Of a DNA stretch of 64,000 nucleotides, positions 19,571 through 28,383 are shown one piece after another. The translations under genes and the position numbers were made by a program. Position 1 is the first letter of the stretch; the number at the start of each line of letters is the position of its first letter. This DNA is from Actinacidiphila bryophytorum. GTDB lineage: Bacteria; Actinomycetota; Actinomycetes; Streptomycetales; Streptomycetaceae. The stretch is from NCBI RefSeq assembly GCF_016916835.1, contig NZ_JAFFIX010000001.1, positions 558,001 to 622,000 of the forward strand, in the 5' to 3' direction. The notes below the pieces were generated by a model that was not told where the DNA came from, ran no database searches, and was given only the letters and a program-made list of their open reading frames with translations.

Positions 19571-20743
19571 ATGCGACACTTCGGACACCTCGCCGCGGAG
19601 ACGAGGGAAGAACTGTTCCACCGCGAGCCGCAGGAGTTCACTGCCGACTCGCCGGCACGTACGCTCGCCGCCGCCCTCGGGGCCACCCTCTACAGCCCCG
19701 CCACCCGCGGCACGCTCGCCGACGACGTCCTCAAGCAGGCCGCACGCGGGGTGGTGTCCATGGTGCTGTGCCTGGAGGACTCCATCGACGACCGCGACGT
19801 ACCGGCGGGCGAGGCCAACCTCGTACGCCAGTTCCGCGACCTCGCCGACCGCCCCGGCGCGGCCGGGCAGATCCCGCTGCTGTTCATCCGGGTCCGCACC
19901 CCCGGGCAGATCACCGACCTCGTGCGGCGCCTCGGAGAAACGGTTCGGCTGCTGTCCGGCTTCGTGCTGCCCAAGTTCACCGAGGAGTCCGGCGTCCCCT
20001 TCCTGGAGGCGCTCAGCCAGGCCGAGGCCTCCTGCGGGCGCCGGCTGTTCGCCATGCCCGTCCTGGAGTCCCCCGAGCTGCTGCACCTGGAGAGCCGGGT
20101 CGAGACGCTCTACGGCATCTCCCGCACCGTCGACAAGTACCGCGACCGCGTGCTCGCGCTGCGACTGGGAGTGACCGACTTCTGCTCCTCCTACGGGCTG
20201 CGCCGCGCCCCCGCCATGACCGCCTACGACGTCCAGATCGTCGCCGCCGTCATCGCCGACGTGGTCAACGTGCTGGGCCGCGCCGACGGCAGCGGCTTCG
20301 TGGTGACCGGGCCGGTCTGGGAGTACTTCCGCCACCAGGAGCGGATGTTCAAGCCGCAGCTGCGCCGCAGCCCCTTCAGCCCCGAGGCCGAGGACCTGCG
20401 CGAGGCGCTGCTGGAGCGCGACATGGACGGGCTGCTGCGGGAGATCGAGCTCGACCGCGCCAACGGGCTGCAGGGCAAGACCTGCATCCACCCCACCCAC
20501 GTGCCCGTCGTGCACGCACTCAGCGTGGTCACCCACGAGGAGTTCAGTGACGCCGCCGACATCCTGCACGAGGACCGCAGCGGCGGCGGCGTCCTGCGCT
20601 CCGCCTACACGAACAAGATGAACGAGGTCAAACCGCACCGGGCCTGGGCCGAGCGCACCCTGCACCGGGCCGCGGCCTTCGGCGTCGCCCGCGAGGGCAT
20701 CAGCTTCGTCGAACTGCTCGCGGCCGGCCTGCCGCCGGCCTGA
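19571..20743 (+). CDS. HpcH/HpaI aldolase/citrate lyase (CitE-like) of the Ter module
   Basis: 390-residue TIM-barrel enzyme of the CitE/HpcH superfamily. Visible landmarks are MVLCLEDSIDDRDV (metal-binding and substrate Glu-Asp), the Arg in LLFIRVRTP, and KTCIHPTHVPVVH near the C-terminus. In the Ter systems described by comparative genomics, a CitE-like lyase, PRTases with TRSP and a HAD phosphatase form a biosynthetic module for an unknown, probably nucleoside-like product. The next two genes here are exactly those partners. The ATG at 19571 follows GAAAGGGGG. Confidence 0.85.
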   Translation: MRHFGHLAAETREELFHREPQEFTADSPARTLAAALGATLYSPATRGTLADDVLKQAARGVVSMVLCLEDSIDDRDVPAGEANLVRQFRDLADRPGAAGQIPLLFIRVRTPGQITDLVRRLGETVRLLSGFVLPKFTEESGVPFLEALSQAEASCGRRLFAMPVLESPELLHLESRVETLYGISRTVDKYRDRVLALRLGVTDFCSSYGLRRAPAMTAYDVQIVAAVIADVVNVLGRADGSGFVVTGPVWEYFRHQERMFKPQLRRSPFSPEAEDLREALLERDMDGLLREIELDRANGLQGKTCIHPTHVPVVHALSVVTHEEFSDAADILHEDRSGGGVLRSAYTNKMNEVKPHRAWAERTLHRAAAFGVAREGISFVELLAAGLPPA

Positions 20744-20764
20744 CCAGGCATCCTTGTAGTAGTC

Positions 20765-23230
20765 ATGGAACCCACGGAAGAAGACCGCCACCGCATGCTG
20801 ACGACACCGCCCTGGTCGGGACAGTGGGTCGCCGACCGCCTCGGCATCGGGCTGCACGGCGACGGCCTGCACGACCTGCTCGGCCTCGCCCTGCGCCGCA
20901 ACCCCAAGCGGGCGCACCTGCTGGTGTCCAACGTGCTCGGCAAGCACGTCCCGCAGCGCCCCGGCACGGTCTACGGCCACGCCCGCGACCTCGGCCTGCG
21001 GGTCCGCGCCCTGCTCGGCGAGCAGGAGGCCGACCGGGCCGTCGTCGTCGGCTACGCCGAGACCGCCACCGGACTCGGGCACGCCGTCGCCGACGGCGTC
21101 GGGGCCGTGCCCTACCTGCACTCCACCCGGCGCGAGGTGCCCGGCATGGCCTCCGGCGGCGCCTTCCAGGAGGAGCACAGCCACGCCACCGGGCACCTGC
21201 TGCTCCCCGAGGACCCCGCACTGCTCGCCGGCAGCGGACCGCTGGTGCTCGTCGACGACGAGTTCTCCACCGGGCAGACCGTCCTCAACACCGTCCGCGA
21301 CCTGCACCGCCGCCACCCGCGGGAGCGCTACGTCGTGGTCGCCCTCACCGACATGCGCTCCTCGGCCGACCACGCCAGGCTCACCGGCTTCGCCGCGCAG
21401 CTCGGCGCCCGGGTCGACATACTCGCGCTCGCCTCGGGCACCGTGACCCTGCCCGAGGGCGTCCTGACCCGCGCGCAGGCCCTCGTGGCGTCCTGCACCG
21501 CAGAGGACGCCGAGGACGCCGAGGACACGACTGCCGCCGCCCCGGCTGCCCCTGCCGCCCGCATCGACCTCGGCTGGCCCGCCGGGACACCCGACGGCGG
21601 CCGGCACGGCTTCCTGCCCGAGCACCGCGCACGCCTGGAGGGCGCCCTGCCCGCCATGGGCGCCCGCATCGCCGCCGCCCTGCCGCCCACCGCCCGGCGC
21701 GTCCTCGTCCTCGGCAACGAGGAGCTGATGTACGCACCGCTGCGGCTCGCCCAGGCACTGGAAGCGCACAGCGGCGTCGAGGCCTACTTCTCCACCACCA
21801 CCCGCTCACCCGTGCTCGCCGTGGACGACCCCGGCTACGCCATCCGCAGCCGGCTGGTCTTCCCCGCCCACGACGACCCAGCCGACACCGGGTCGCGCGA
21901 GCGGTACGCCTACAACGTCGCCGGCGGCGGCTTCGACGCCGTCGTCAGCGTCGTGGACTCCGCCGGGGACACCCCCGCCCTGCACGCACCCGGCGGGCTG
22001 CTCGCGCAGCTCGCCGCGCATACGGAGACGGTGCTGCTCGCCGTCGTCCCCTGCTACCGACCGAACGGAAACCCTGGCCCCATGAGTGCACCCACCCGGC
22101 CGCTGCGCGGACCCGCCTTCGGATCGTACGCACCGGACGAGGTGGGCTGGCTGCTCAAGGACCTCTCCGACGTGCCGCTCGAAGCGCCCACCGAGGAGCG
22201 CGAGGAGGCCATACAGAGCGGCGGCGCCCACTACGCGGAGTCGCTGCCCGTCGAATACCAGCCCAGCGCCGAATACCAGCAGCTGTTCAAGGCGGCCCTG
22301 GCCACCTCCGCCGAGCGCATCGCCCGCGCTGTCGGCGCCGTCACCGAACTCGTCCTCGCCGAGCGCGGCCCCGACGCCGTCCTGGTCTCCCTGGCCAGGG
22401 CAGGCACCCCGGTCGGCGTCCTCATGCGCCGCTGGGCCAAGCACGCCCACGGCCTCGACCTGCCGCACTACGCCGTGTCCATCGTCCGCGGCCGCGGCAT
22501 CGACCGCACCGCGCTCAGCTGGCTCGCCGCCCACCACGACCCGGCCGACGCCGTGTTCGTCGACGGCTGGACGGGCAAGGGCGCCATCACCCGCGAACTC
22601 GCCGACGCCATGGCCGATTTTCCCGGCTTCCGCCCGGAGATCGCGGTGCTGGCCGACCCCGGGGGCTGCGTGTCCACCTACGGCACCCGCGACGACTTCC
22701 TGATCCCGTCGGCGTGCCTCAACTCCACGGTCTCCGGCCTGGTCTCACGCACGGTGCTGCGCGCCGACCTCATCGGCCCGGGCGATTTCCACGGTGCCAA
22801 GTTCTACCGCGACCTCGCCGGCGCCGACGTCTCCGCGCTGTTCCTCGACACCGTCGCAGCTGCCTTCGGCACGGTCGGCGACGGCGTCGCCGAGGACGTC
22901 AAGTCGCTGCGCTCGCAGGACCGTTCACCCACCTGGGCGGGCTGGGCCGCGGTCGAGCGGATCAGCGAGGAGTACGGCATCGGCGACATCAACCTCGTCA
23001 AGCCCGGCGTGGGAGAGACCACCAGGGTGCTGCTGCGCCGCGTCCCGTGGAAGATCCTCGCCCAGCGCGGCGCAGGCGCCGACCTCGACCACGTACGGCT
23101 GCTCGCCGCCCAGCGGGGGGTGCCCGTCGAGGAGACCGACGGCCTGCCGTACTCGTGCGTCGGCCTGATCCACCCCCGCTACACCCGCGGTGCGACCGGC
23201 ACCGACGGCAAGGCGGTGTCGTCCCTGTGA
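20765..23230 (+). CDS. Fused phosphoribosyltransferase-TRSP / StiP-type PRTase protein
   Basis: 821-residue cytosolic protein that appears to join two enzymes. The N-terminal PRTase (residues 20-240) carries the PRPP-binding motif LVLVDDEFSTGQTVLNTV, followed by a TRSP-like domain (about 280-440: GFLPEHRARLEG, VLVLGNEELMYAPLRLAQAL). The C-terminal half (450-821) matches the second Ter-associated PRTase, annotated as StiP-like, with VLVSLARAGTPVGVLMRRW and DAVFVDGWTGKGAITREL. The usual partners are separate proteins in many genomes. It starts 22 bp after the CitE-like gene and overlaps the HAD gene. Confidence 0.82.
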   Translation: MEPTEEDRHRMLTTPPWSGQWVADRLGIGLHGDGLHDLLGLALRRNPKRAHLLVSNVLGKHVPQRPGTVYGHARDLGLRVRALLGEQEADRAVVVGYAETATGLGHAVADGVGAVPYLHSTRREVPGMASGGAFQEEHSHATGHLLLPEDPALLAGSGPLVLVDDEFSTGQTVLNTVRDLHRRHPRERYVVVALTDMRSSADHARLTGFAAQLGARVDILALASGTVTLPEGVLTRAQALVASCTAEDAEDAEDTTAAAPAAPAARIDLGWPAGTPDGGRHGFLPEHRARLEGALPAMGARIAAALPPTARRVLVLGNEELMYAPLRLAQALEAHSGVEAYFSTTTRSPVLAVDDPGYAIRSRLVFPAHDDPADTGSRERYAYNVAGGGFDAVVSVVDSAGDTPALHAPGGLLAQLAAHTETVLLAVVPCYRPNGNPGPMSAPTRPLRGPAFGSYAPDEVGWLLKDLSDVPLEAPTEEREEAIQSGGAHYAESLPVEYQPSAEYQQLFKAALATSAERIARAVGAVTELVLAERGPDAVLVSLARAGTPVGVLMRRWAKHAHGLDLPHYAVSIVRGRGIDRTALSWLAAHHDPADAVFVDGWTGKGAITRELADAMADFPGFRPEIAVLADPGGCVSTYGTRDDFLIPSACLNSTVSGLVSRTVLRADLIGPGDFHGAKFYRDLAGADVSALFLDTVAAAFGTVGDGVAEDVKSLRSQDRSPTWAGWAAVERISEEYGIGDINLVKPGVGETTRVLLRRVPWKILAQRGAGADLDHVRLLAAQRGVPVEETDGLPYSCVGLIHPRYTRGATGTDGKAVSSL

Positions 23231-24045
23231 ACCGCACCTACAGCCGGACGATCGTCGCCAGCGACCTCGACCGCACCCTCATCTACTCCGCCGCCGCGCT
23301 CGCCCTCACCATGCCCGACGAGGACGCGCCCCGGCTGCTGACCGTCGAGGTCCACGAGGCCCGGCCGCTGTCCTACATGACCGAGGCCGCGGGCCGGCTG
23401 CTGGTCGAACTCGCCGACGCCGTGCGCTTCGTGCCCGCCACGACCCGCACCCGCAAGCAGTACCGGAGGATAAGCCTGCCGGGGCCGCAGCCGAGCTACG
23501 CGATCTGCGCGAACGGCGGGCACCTGCTGGTCGGCGGGCGCACCGACCACGACTGGAACCGCGAGATGCGCCGCCGGCTCGACGACGGCTCGGCCCCGCT
23601 CGCCGAGGTGCGGGCGCACCTGGCCGCCACCGCGGACCCGGAGTGGCTGCGCAAGGAGCGGGTCGCGGAGGACCTCTTCGCGTACCTCGTCGTCGACCGG
23701 GACCGGCTCCCGGCCGGCTGGGTCAAGGAACTCGCGGCCTGGGCGGAGCCGTTGGGCTGGACCGTGTCCCTGCAGGGCCGGAAGATCTACGCCGTGCCCA
23801 AGCCGCTGTCCAAGAGCGCGGCGCTCGCCGAGATCGTCCGGCGCACCGGCGCGGAGCGCGTCCTCGCCGCCGGCGACTCCCTCCTGGACGCCGACCTTCT
23901 CCTCGCGTCCGACGCGGGCTGGACGCCGGCCCACGGCGAACTCGCCGACACGGGTTGGACTGCGTCCCACGTCACCCCCCTCCCGGCGGGCGGCGTCCTG
24001 GCCGGCGAACAGATCCTCCGGCGGTTCCTGGCATCCACCGCGTGA
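23227..24045 (+). CDS. HAD-superfamily hydrolase of the Ter module
   Basis: 272-residue phosphatase. Motif I is SDLDRTLIYS with the nucleophile at Asp13, motif II is the Thr in VPATTRT, the motif III lysine falls around KSAAL, and motif IV is AAGDSLLDADLLLASD. It is a Cof-like enzyme with a C2 cap between residues 90 and 190. The GTG start overlaps the preceding stop (GTGA), so it is translationally coupled. With the CitE-like and PRTase proteins it forms the Ter biosynthetic module; no ATP-grasp gene follows. Confidence 0.87.
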   Translation: MNRTYSRTIVASDLDRTLIYSAAALALTMPDEDAPRLLTVEVHEARPLSYMTEAAGRLLVELADAVRFVPATTRTRKQYRRISLPGPQPSYAICANGGHLLVGGRTDHDWNREMRRRLDDGSAPLAEVRAHLAATADPEWLRKERVAEDLFAYLVVDRDRLPAGWVKELAAWAEPLGWTVSLQGRKIYAVPKPLSKSAALAEIVRRTGAERVLAAGDSLLDADLLLASDAGWTPAHGELADTGWTASHVTPLPAGGVLAGEQILRRFLASTA

Positions 24046-24084
24046 CTGCCCCATGCGGTGCGTTGCCTGCCTGTGGCTGCGTGG

Positions 24085-24501
24085 GGGGCTGGTCTCGCAG
24101 TTCCCCGAGCCCCTGGGTGATTGCCACTTGCTGTGGCGTTGCCTTTCCCCCTGCGGGGTGGGGGGCGCTCCGTTCTCCCCCAGAGGGGGTACCCCCACGC
24201 GCCCCTAAGCACGCTCACCCTCCGCGGAAGGGCGAGGCCCCTGGCAGGGGCCATTGCTGGGCGTAGGAGGACGCAGGCCCAAAGGGGCGCGGGGAACTGC
24301 GCGCCCCGTCACGATGCACCGGAGGGTGCGAGCTCACCGCAAGTGGCAATCACCCAGGGGCGCGGGGAACTGCGCGCCCCGTCACGACGGCGGGAAAGTC
24401 GACCGCGCACCGCAAGGGGCAATCACCCAGGGGCGCGGGGAACGGCGCGACCAGCCACGACGGTGGGAAAGTAGGCGACGCCACTGCAAGTGGCACCCAC
24501 C
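24085..24501. repeat. Dispersed intergenic repeat block C, largest array
   Basis: This 456-bp gap has no supported gene. It holds at least four copies of the GGGGCGCGGGGAACTGCGCG module: one forward (near 24095, diverged) and three inverted in tandem (near 24283, 24358 and 24433). They alternate with the TGGCAATCACCCAGG and CCACGACGG-type modules. The three inverted units follow a period of about 75 bp, which suggests local amplification. Confidence 0.85.
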
Positions 24502-25131
24502 TCACGGGTCCCGGGGGGACACGACCCTGGTGCAGAAGGGGCGAGTCAGCTCGACCCGTCTGGCGTTCAACCGCTCGCTGGACGCGATGAAGGCGCGCGC
24601 TTCGGCCTCGGTGCGCCCACCCCGCACATGCCGCCGCAAAAGGCGGCGCTCGCGCAGCCGGCGCGGTGTCTCGACGTACCAGAGTTCGTCGAGGAGATCG
24701 CGGACCTGCCCCCAGCCGGGCCCGTCGTCGGCGAGGTAGTTGCCCTCGGTGACGACGAGCGCGGTGCCGGCGGGGACGACGAGCCCGGCGGCGACCGGTT
24801 CGTCGAGCCGCCGGTCGAAGTCGGGCGCGTAGACGGGCCGGGTCCGCTCGGAGCGGAGCCGCCCGAGCAGGGCCACGTATCCGTCGACGTCGAAGGTCTC
24901 CGGCGCCCCCTTGCGGTCGCGCAGCCGCAGCCGGTCCAGCTGGGCGTTGGACAGGTGGAAGCCGTCCATCGGGACGTACGCCGCCGTGCCGGCGCCGAGC
25001 CGGTCGTTGACGCCCGCGACGAGCCGCCGGGCAAGTGTCGACTTGCCGGCAGCCGGCGCGCCCGCCAGCCCCAGCAGGGCGCGGCGGCCTGGAATGCTGG
25101 GCACCAGGGCGACCGCGTCATCGACAAGCAT
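24502..25131 (-). CDS. P-loop nucleoside/sugar kinase family protein
   Basis: 209-residue cytosolic kinase of the uridine kinase/phosphoribulokinase-like group. The Walker A motif is GLAGAPAAGKST (residues 21-32), the substrate motif VPMDGFHLSN follows near 53, and VVTEGNYLADDGPGW near 127 is the Walker B region. The pattern matches nucleoside/nucleotide kinase family proteins (YggC/FrcK-like), whose substrate may be a sugar or a nucleoside. A link to the Ter nucleotide chemistry is possible but only positional. Divergent from the O-methyltransferase gene. Confidence 0.85.
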   Translation of the reverse strand: MLVDDAVALVPSIPGRRALLGLAGAPAAGKSTLARRLVAGVNDRLGAGTAAYVPMDGFHLSNAQLDRLRLRDRKGAPETFDVDGYVALLGRLRSERTRPVYAPDFDRRLDEPVAAGLVVPAGTALVVTEGNYLADDGPGWGQVRDLLDELWYVETPRRLRERRLLRRHVRGGRTEAEARAFIASSERLNARRVELTRPFCTRVVSPRDP

Positions 25132-25171
25132 CCCGTCACCCTAACCAAGCGCCACACATCGGAGCAGACAC

Positions 25172-25834
25172 TTGTACGAAACGAAGAACCCGCAGCTCAC
25201 ACCGGAGCTGTACGCCTACGTCCTGGACCACAACCCGCCGCTGGACCCGGTCCAGCGCGGGCTGGTCGAGACCACGCACCGCCGCCTCGCCGGGGTGGCC
25301 GGCATGCAGACCGCCGAGGAGCAGGGACCCCTGCTGGCCTTCCTGGTGCGGCTGACCGGTGCCCGCCAGGTCGTCGAGGTCGGTACCTTCACCGGTTTCT
25401 CCACGCTGTCGATGGCGCAGGCGCTGCCCGAGGGCGGGCGGCTGATCGCGTGCGACATCTCCGAGGAGTGGACCGCGGTGGGCCGCGAGGCGTGGGAGCG
25501 GGCCGGTGTCGCGGACCGTATCGACCTGCGGATCGCCCCGGCGATCGACACACTGCGGGCGCTGCCCGCGGGGGAGTGGATCGACCTGGTCTTCCTGGAC
25601 GCCGACAAGGAGTCCTACGTGGACTACTGGGAGGAGCTGGTGCCGCGGATGCGGCCCGGCGGGCTGCTCGTGGTCGACAACACCCTCTACCACGGTGACG
25701 TCGCCGACCCGGCGGCCACCGGCGGCGGCGCGGCCGTGCGCGCCTTCAACGACCGTGTGCGGGCCGACGACCGGGTGGACGACGTCCTGCTGACCGTCGC
25801 CGACGGCCTCACGCTGGCCCGCAGGCTGCCGTAG
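25172..25834 (+). CDS. SAM-dependent O-methyltransferase (caffeoyl-CoA type)
   Basis: 220-residue class I methyltransferase. The SAM motif I is VVEVGTFTGFSTLSMA (near residue 68), the acidic loop GRLIACDISEEW follows, and the metal-binding Asp residues sit in LVFLDADKESY and LLVVDNTLYHG, as in CCoAOMT/COMT-like enzymes that need a divalent cation. The TTG start at 25172 is supported by GGAG at seven bases; no ATG or GTG fits. The substrate is unknown. Confidence 0.92.
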   Translation: MYETKNPQLTPELYAYVLDHNPPLDPVQRGLVETTHRRLAGVAGMQTAEEQGPLLAFLVRLTGARQVVEVGTFTGFSTLSMAQALPEGGRLIACDISEEWTAVGREAWERAGVADRIDLRIAPAIDTLRALPAGEWIDLVFLDADKESYVDYWEELVPRMRPGGLLVVDNTLYHGDVADPAATGGGAAVRAFNDRVRADDRVDDVLLTVADGLTLARRLP

Positions 25835-25853
25835 CCGCAGCCTCGTGTACCGG

Positions 25854-26399
25854 TCAGTGCTGGGGGAGTCCGCGGCGGGGCGGCGGCCTCCTGGCGGCCG
25901 CCGCCGCCCGCTCCCTGGCGTGCTGCTCGCGTGCGGCCTCCTCCGGGTGGCGGCGGATCCAGTACGGGTTGTCGTGCGGCAAGCCGCCGGTGACCCGCCC
26001 GTACAGTCCGAAGAACAGCAGCAGGAGCCCGACGCCGAAGCTGAACAGCACGTTCGACATCTTGAACGCCAGCAGGTTGCTGTCGGTGTCCAGCAGCGCC
26101 AGGTTCACGAAGCCGCTGATCAGGAAGGCGCATCCGACGCAGATGTTCAGCGTGGAGGCGAAGTTGCCGCCGATGACCATGCCGACGAAGAGCAGCGCGC
26201 CGATCACGATGGAGATCGTGCTGAGCGCGCCGTTGGAGTTGAGCCCCGCGATCCGCTCACCGGCCTTCGACATGAACGACACGTGGTTGAGCAGCCCCAG
26301 GATGCCGAAGACGACGAGAATCAGGCCCATCGCGCCCGCCCCGAAGCGGTAGACCTGGTTCAGCCGGTGGTCGACGGGGAGGTGGTCGTCGAGTCGCAT
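25854..26399 (-). CDS. DUF4383 membrane protein
   Basis: 181-residue protein with four predicted membrane helices (about residues 20-40, 58-80, 84-104, 110-132): VYRFGAGAMGLILVVFGILG, ISIVIGALLFVGMVIGG, LNICVGCAFLISGFVNLALL and LFSFGVGLLLLFFGLYG. A basic, Pro/Arg-rich cytosolic tail with PYWIRRHPEEAAREQ follows. It matches the actinobacterial DUF4383 family of unknown role. The ATG at 26399 has an excellent GAAGGAGG. Confidence 0.85.
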   Translation of the reverse strand: MRLDDHLPVDHRLNQVYRFGAGAMGLILVVFGILGLLNHVSFMSKAGERIAGLNSNGALSTISIVIGALLFVGMVIGGNFASTLNICVGCAFLISGFVNLALLDTDSNLLAFKMSNVLFSFGVGLLLLFFGLYGRVTGGLPHDNPYWIRRHPEEAAREQHARERAAAAARRPPPRRGLPQH

Positions 26400-26512
26400 G
26401 GGCGCCTCCTTCGGGGGCTGGACTCGTCGAGGACGCCGTTGCCTCAAGGATAGGTCGGGGGTGCCCCCGCAGCACCGCGGCGACAGCGGGCGCCGACCGC
26501 TACCCTGAGGCC

Positions 26513-26740
26513 ATGCCTCGTTACGAATACCGCTGCAAGACGTGCGGAGCCACCTTCGAGATGCGCCGCCCGATGTCGCAGTCCGGCGCCCCAGCGCCCT
26601 GCCCGCAGGGCCACGGCGACACGGTCAAGCTGCTGTCGACCGTCTCGGTGGGCGGCACGGCCTCCGCGGCCGGTTCCGCCGCGTCCGCACCGGCCCCCGC
26701 GGGCGGCGGTGGCTGCTGCGGTGGCGGCTGCTGCAGCTGA
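26513..26740 (+). CDS. FmdB-family zinc ribbon protein
   Basis: 75-residue zinc ribbon of the FmdB/CxxC_CXXC_SSSS family. The N-terminus MPRYEYRCKTCGATFEMRRP gives the first CxxC knuckle. The second metal site is CPQGHGD, where a His follows a single Cys instead of the usual CxxC. The tail is Ala/Gly-rich and ends in a cluster of four cysteines (CCGGGCCS), which could bind extra metal or form disulfides. Function is unassigned for the family. Confidence 0.88.
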   Translation: MPRYEYRCKTCGATFEMRRPMSQSGAPAPCPQGHGDTVKLLSTVSVGGTASAAGSAASAPAPAGGGGCCGGGCCS

Positions 26741-26755
26741 CGGGCGGCGGGACGG

Positions 26756-27997
26756 TCAGCGGCCCGCGGCCCGGTCCTCCCTGATGTTGGACACCACACG
26801 GTTCGCCGTCTCCCGGACGGCGGCCGTCTCGGTGAGGAAGGCCCAGTAGTCGGGGTGCCGGCCCTCCAGCGCGGCCAGCGCCCGGTCGAGCCTGGCCACC
26901 GCCTCGTCGAGCGGCCTGGCGTGCCGCGGCTCCGGCGTCGTACGGCCCTGCATCGCCAGCCGCTGGGCGTCCCTGATCACGAAGCGGGTCTTCTCGACCT
27001 CGGCCTTGGGGTCCTTGCTGACCTCGTTGAGCCGGCGCAGCCGGTCGCCCGCGGCCCCCACCGCGCCGTCGACGTCGTCCATCAGCGCGCGCACCGAGGC
27101 GAGCTTCGCGGTGGCCTGCGCCCACTGCTGCCCGTCCCGCGCCCTGCGCGCCTCGGCGAGCGCCGTCTCCGCCTGCCGTACGGCCTGCGCGGCCTGCTCG
27201 GGGACCTGCTGCAGGTCCTGCCAGCAGGCAAGCGAGAACCGCCGGCGCAGTTCGCTGAGCACCGGCGCGACGCCCTCCGCCCGGGTGCCGAGCGCCTGCA
27301 CGCGGGTCCGCAGCGACACCAGCCGCTTGTCGATCTCCCTGGCCTGCTCCGGCAGCCGCTCGGCCTCCGCCCTGACCGCCTCCGCCTTGCGGCGGATGTC
27401 GTCGGCGCGCTGCACGGTCTCCTTGACGCCGTGCTTGGCTGCGCCCTCGTTGAGCTTGGTCAGCTCGGGCGCCAGCGCCGCCAGCCGGGACGCCAGCTCG
27501 TCGGCGGTGATGCCGGCGGCCCGCACCGCGTCGAGGGCGTTGCTCGCCGCGAGCAGCGACTGCTTGGCCCGCTCCCTGGCCGGCGCGAGCCGGGCGAGCT
27601 GGGTCTCGGCGCGGTTCAGCAGCGGCGTCATCGTCGACTGGTAGCGCTCCAGCTCGGTCCTGGCGTTGACCAGGTCGTCCTTGGCGCGGGTCAGTTCGCT
27701 GACCGCCCGGGAGGCGGACGCGTGGTCCAGCTCGTCCCGGTCCAGGTCATGGGCGTCGACGGTGGCGATGTAGGCCGCGCTGACCTGGTCGATCTTCTCG
27801 CCGAGGGCGCGGAAGCCGGACAGCGCGCGGCTCGCCTCGGGGGACTGCTCGACGGCCGAGATCGTCTCGATGGAGATCTCCAGCTCGCGCTGGGCGGTGT
27901 CCAGCTCGTAGAAGGCCTGGGCGGCGGCGTCCTTGGCCGCCAGCGCCTCCGCACGCAGGTTGTCGCCGCGCCGCCACCACGAACGTGCCGTCGTCAC
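26756..27997 (-). CDS. Coiled-coil protein of unknown function
   Basis: 413 residues, almost wholly helical, with long heptad-rich segments between residues 15 and 390 (for example AERLPEQAREIDKRLVSLRT). No signal peptide, TM helix or catalytic motif is visible. It resembles actinobacterial coiled-coil proteins annotated only as hypothetical. The GTG at 27997 (MTTARSWWRRGDNL) is preceded by a purine-rich GAGAGAG. It runs toward the FmdB gene, 15 bp away. Confidence 0.75.
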   Translation of the reverse strand: MTTARSWWRRGDNLRAEALAAKDAAAQAFYELDTAQRELEISIETISAVEQSPEASRALSGFRALGEKIDQVSAAYIATVDAHDLDRDELDHASASRAVSELTRAKDDLVNARTELERYQSTMTPLLNRAETQLARLAPARERAKQSLLAASNALDAVRAAGITADELASRLAALAPELTKLNEGAAKHGVKETVQRADDIRRKAEAVRAEAERLPEQAREIDKRLVSLRTRVQALGTRAEGVAPVLSELRRRFSLACWQDLQQVPEQAAQAVRQAETALAEARRARDGQQWAQATAKLASVRALMDDVDGAVGAAGDRLRRLNEVSKDPKAEVEKTRFVIRDAQRLAMQGRTTPEPRHARPLDEAVARLDRALAALEGRHPDYWAFLTETAAVRETANRVVSNIREDRAAGR

Positions 27998-28165
27998 AGT
28001 GACTCTCTCTCCCCGCGTTCGCCCACCACCGTCCGCTCCATACTCCCACCCGGCCGCCCCGAACACACGGCCCGGTCGGCCTGCCGCACTCTCCCCGTAC
28101 GCGCCCCCGCATGCGCTTGCCCACCCGCCCCCGCGGCGGGGTAACCTGTGACGTCGCAATCTCCG

Positions 28166-28237
28166 GGGCGTGTAGCTCAGTGGTAGAGCGCCGCCCTTAC
28201 AAGGCGGATGTCGGCGGTTCGAAACCGTCCACGCCCA
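28166..28237 (+). tRNA. tRNA-Val (anticodon UAC)
   Basis: A 72-nt cloverleaf. The acceptor GGGCGTG pairs with CACGCCC, the D-arm is GCTC/GAGC, the anticodon stem CCGCC/GGCGG encloses the loop CTTACAA (anticodon TAC, reading GUA), and the T-arm is GGCGG-TTCGAAA-CCGTC. The discriminator is A. CCA is not encoded. Confidence 0.93.
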
Positions 28238-28383
28238 CCCCTCCCTCTTCGCCCGGGTGCATTCCGGGCCGCCCCGGCGCCGGCTCGCACGAATGATCGA
28301 GTGTTTGGTGCCGGTATTACTCCTTTCGGGGAATGCTGTACGACTGTCGGCGCGTCGTGCGCCGGGGTGCTGACGATGAACGC

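Noticed and set aside
20824-23226. Long frame upstream of and joined to the HAD gene
   Set aside because: It is the shadow of the PRTase gene in another frame, rich in Arg and Pro and without motifs. The GTGA start at 23227 explains the HAD protein.
24502-25131. Kinase as part of the Ter enzyme module
   Set aside because: It is on the opposite strand and separated from the HAD gene by 456 bp of repeats. Chemistry could fit, but there is no operon evidence.
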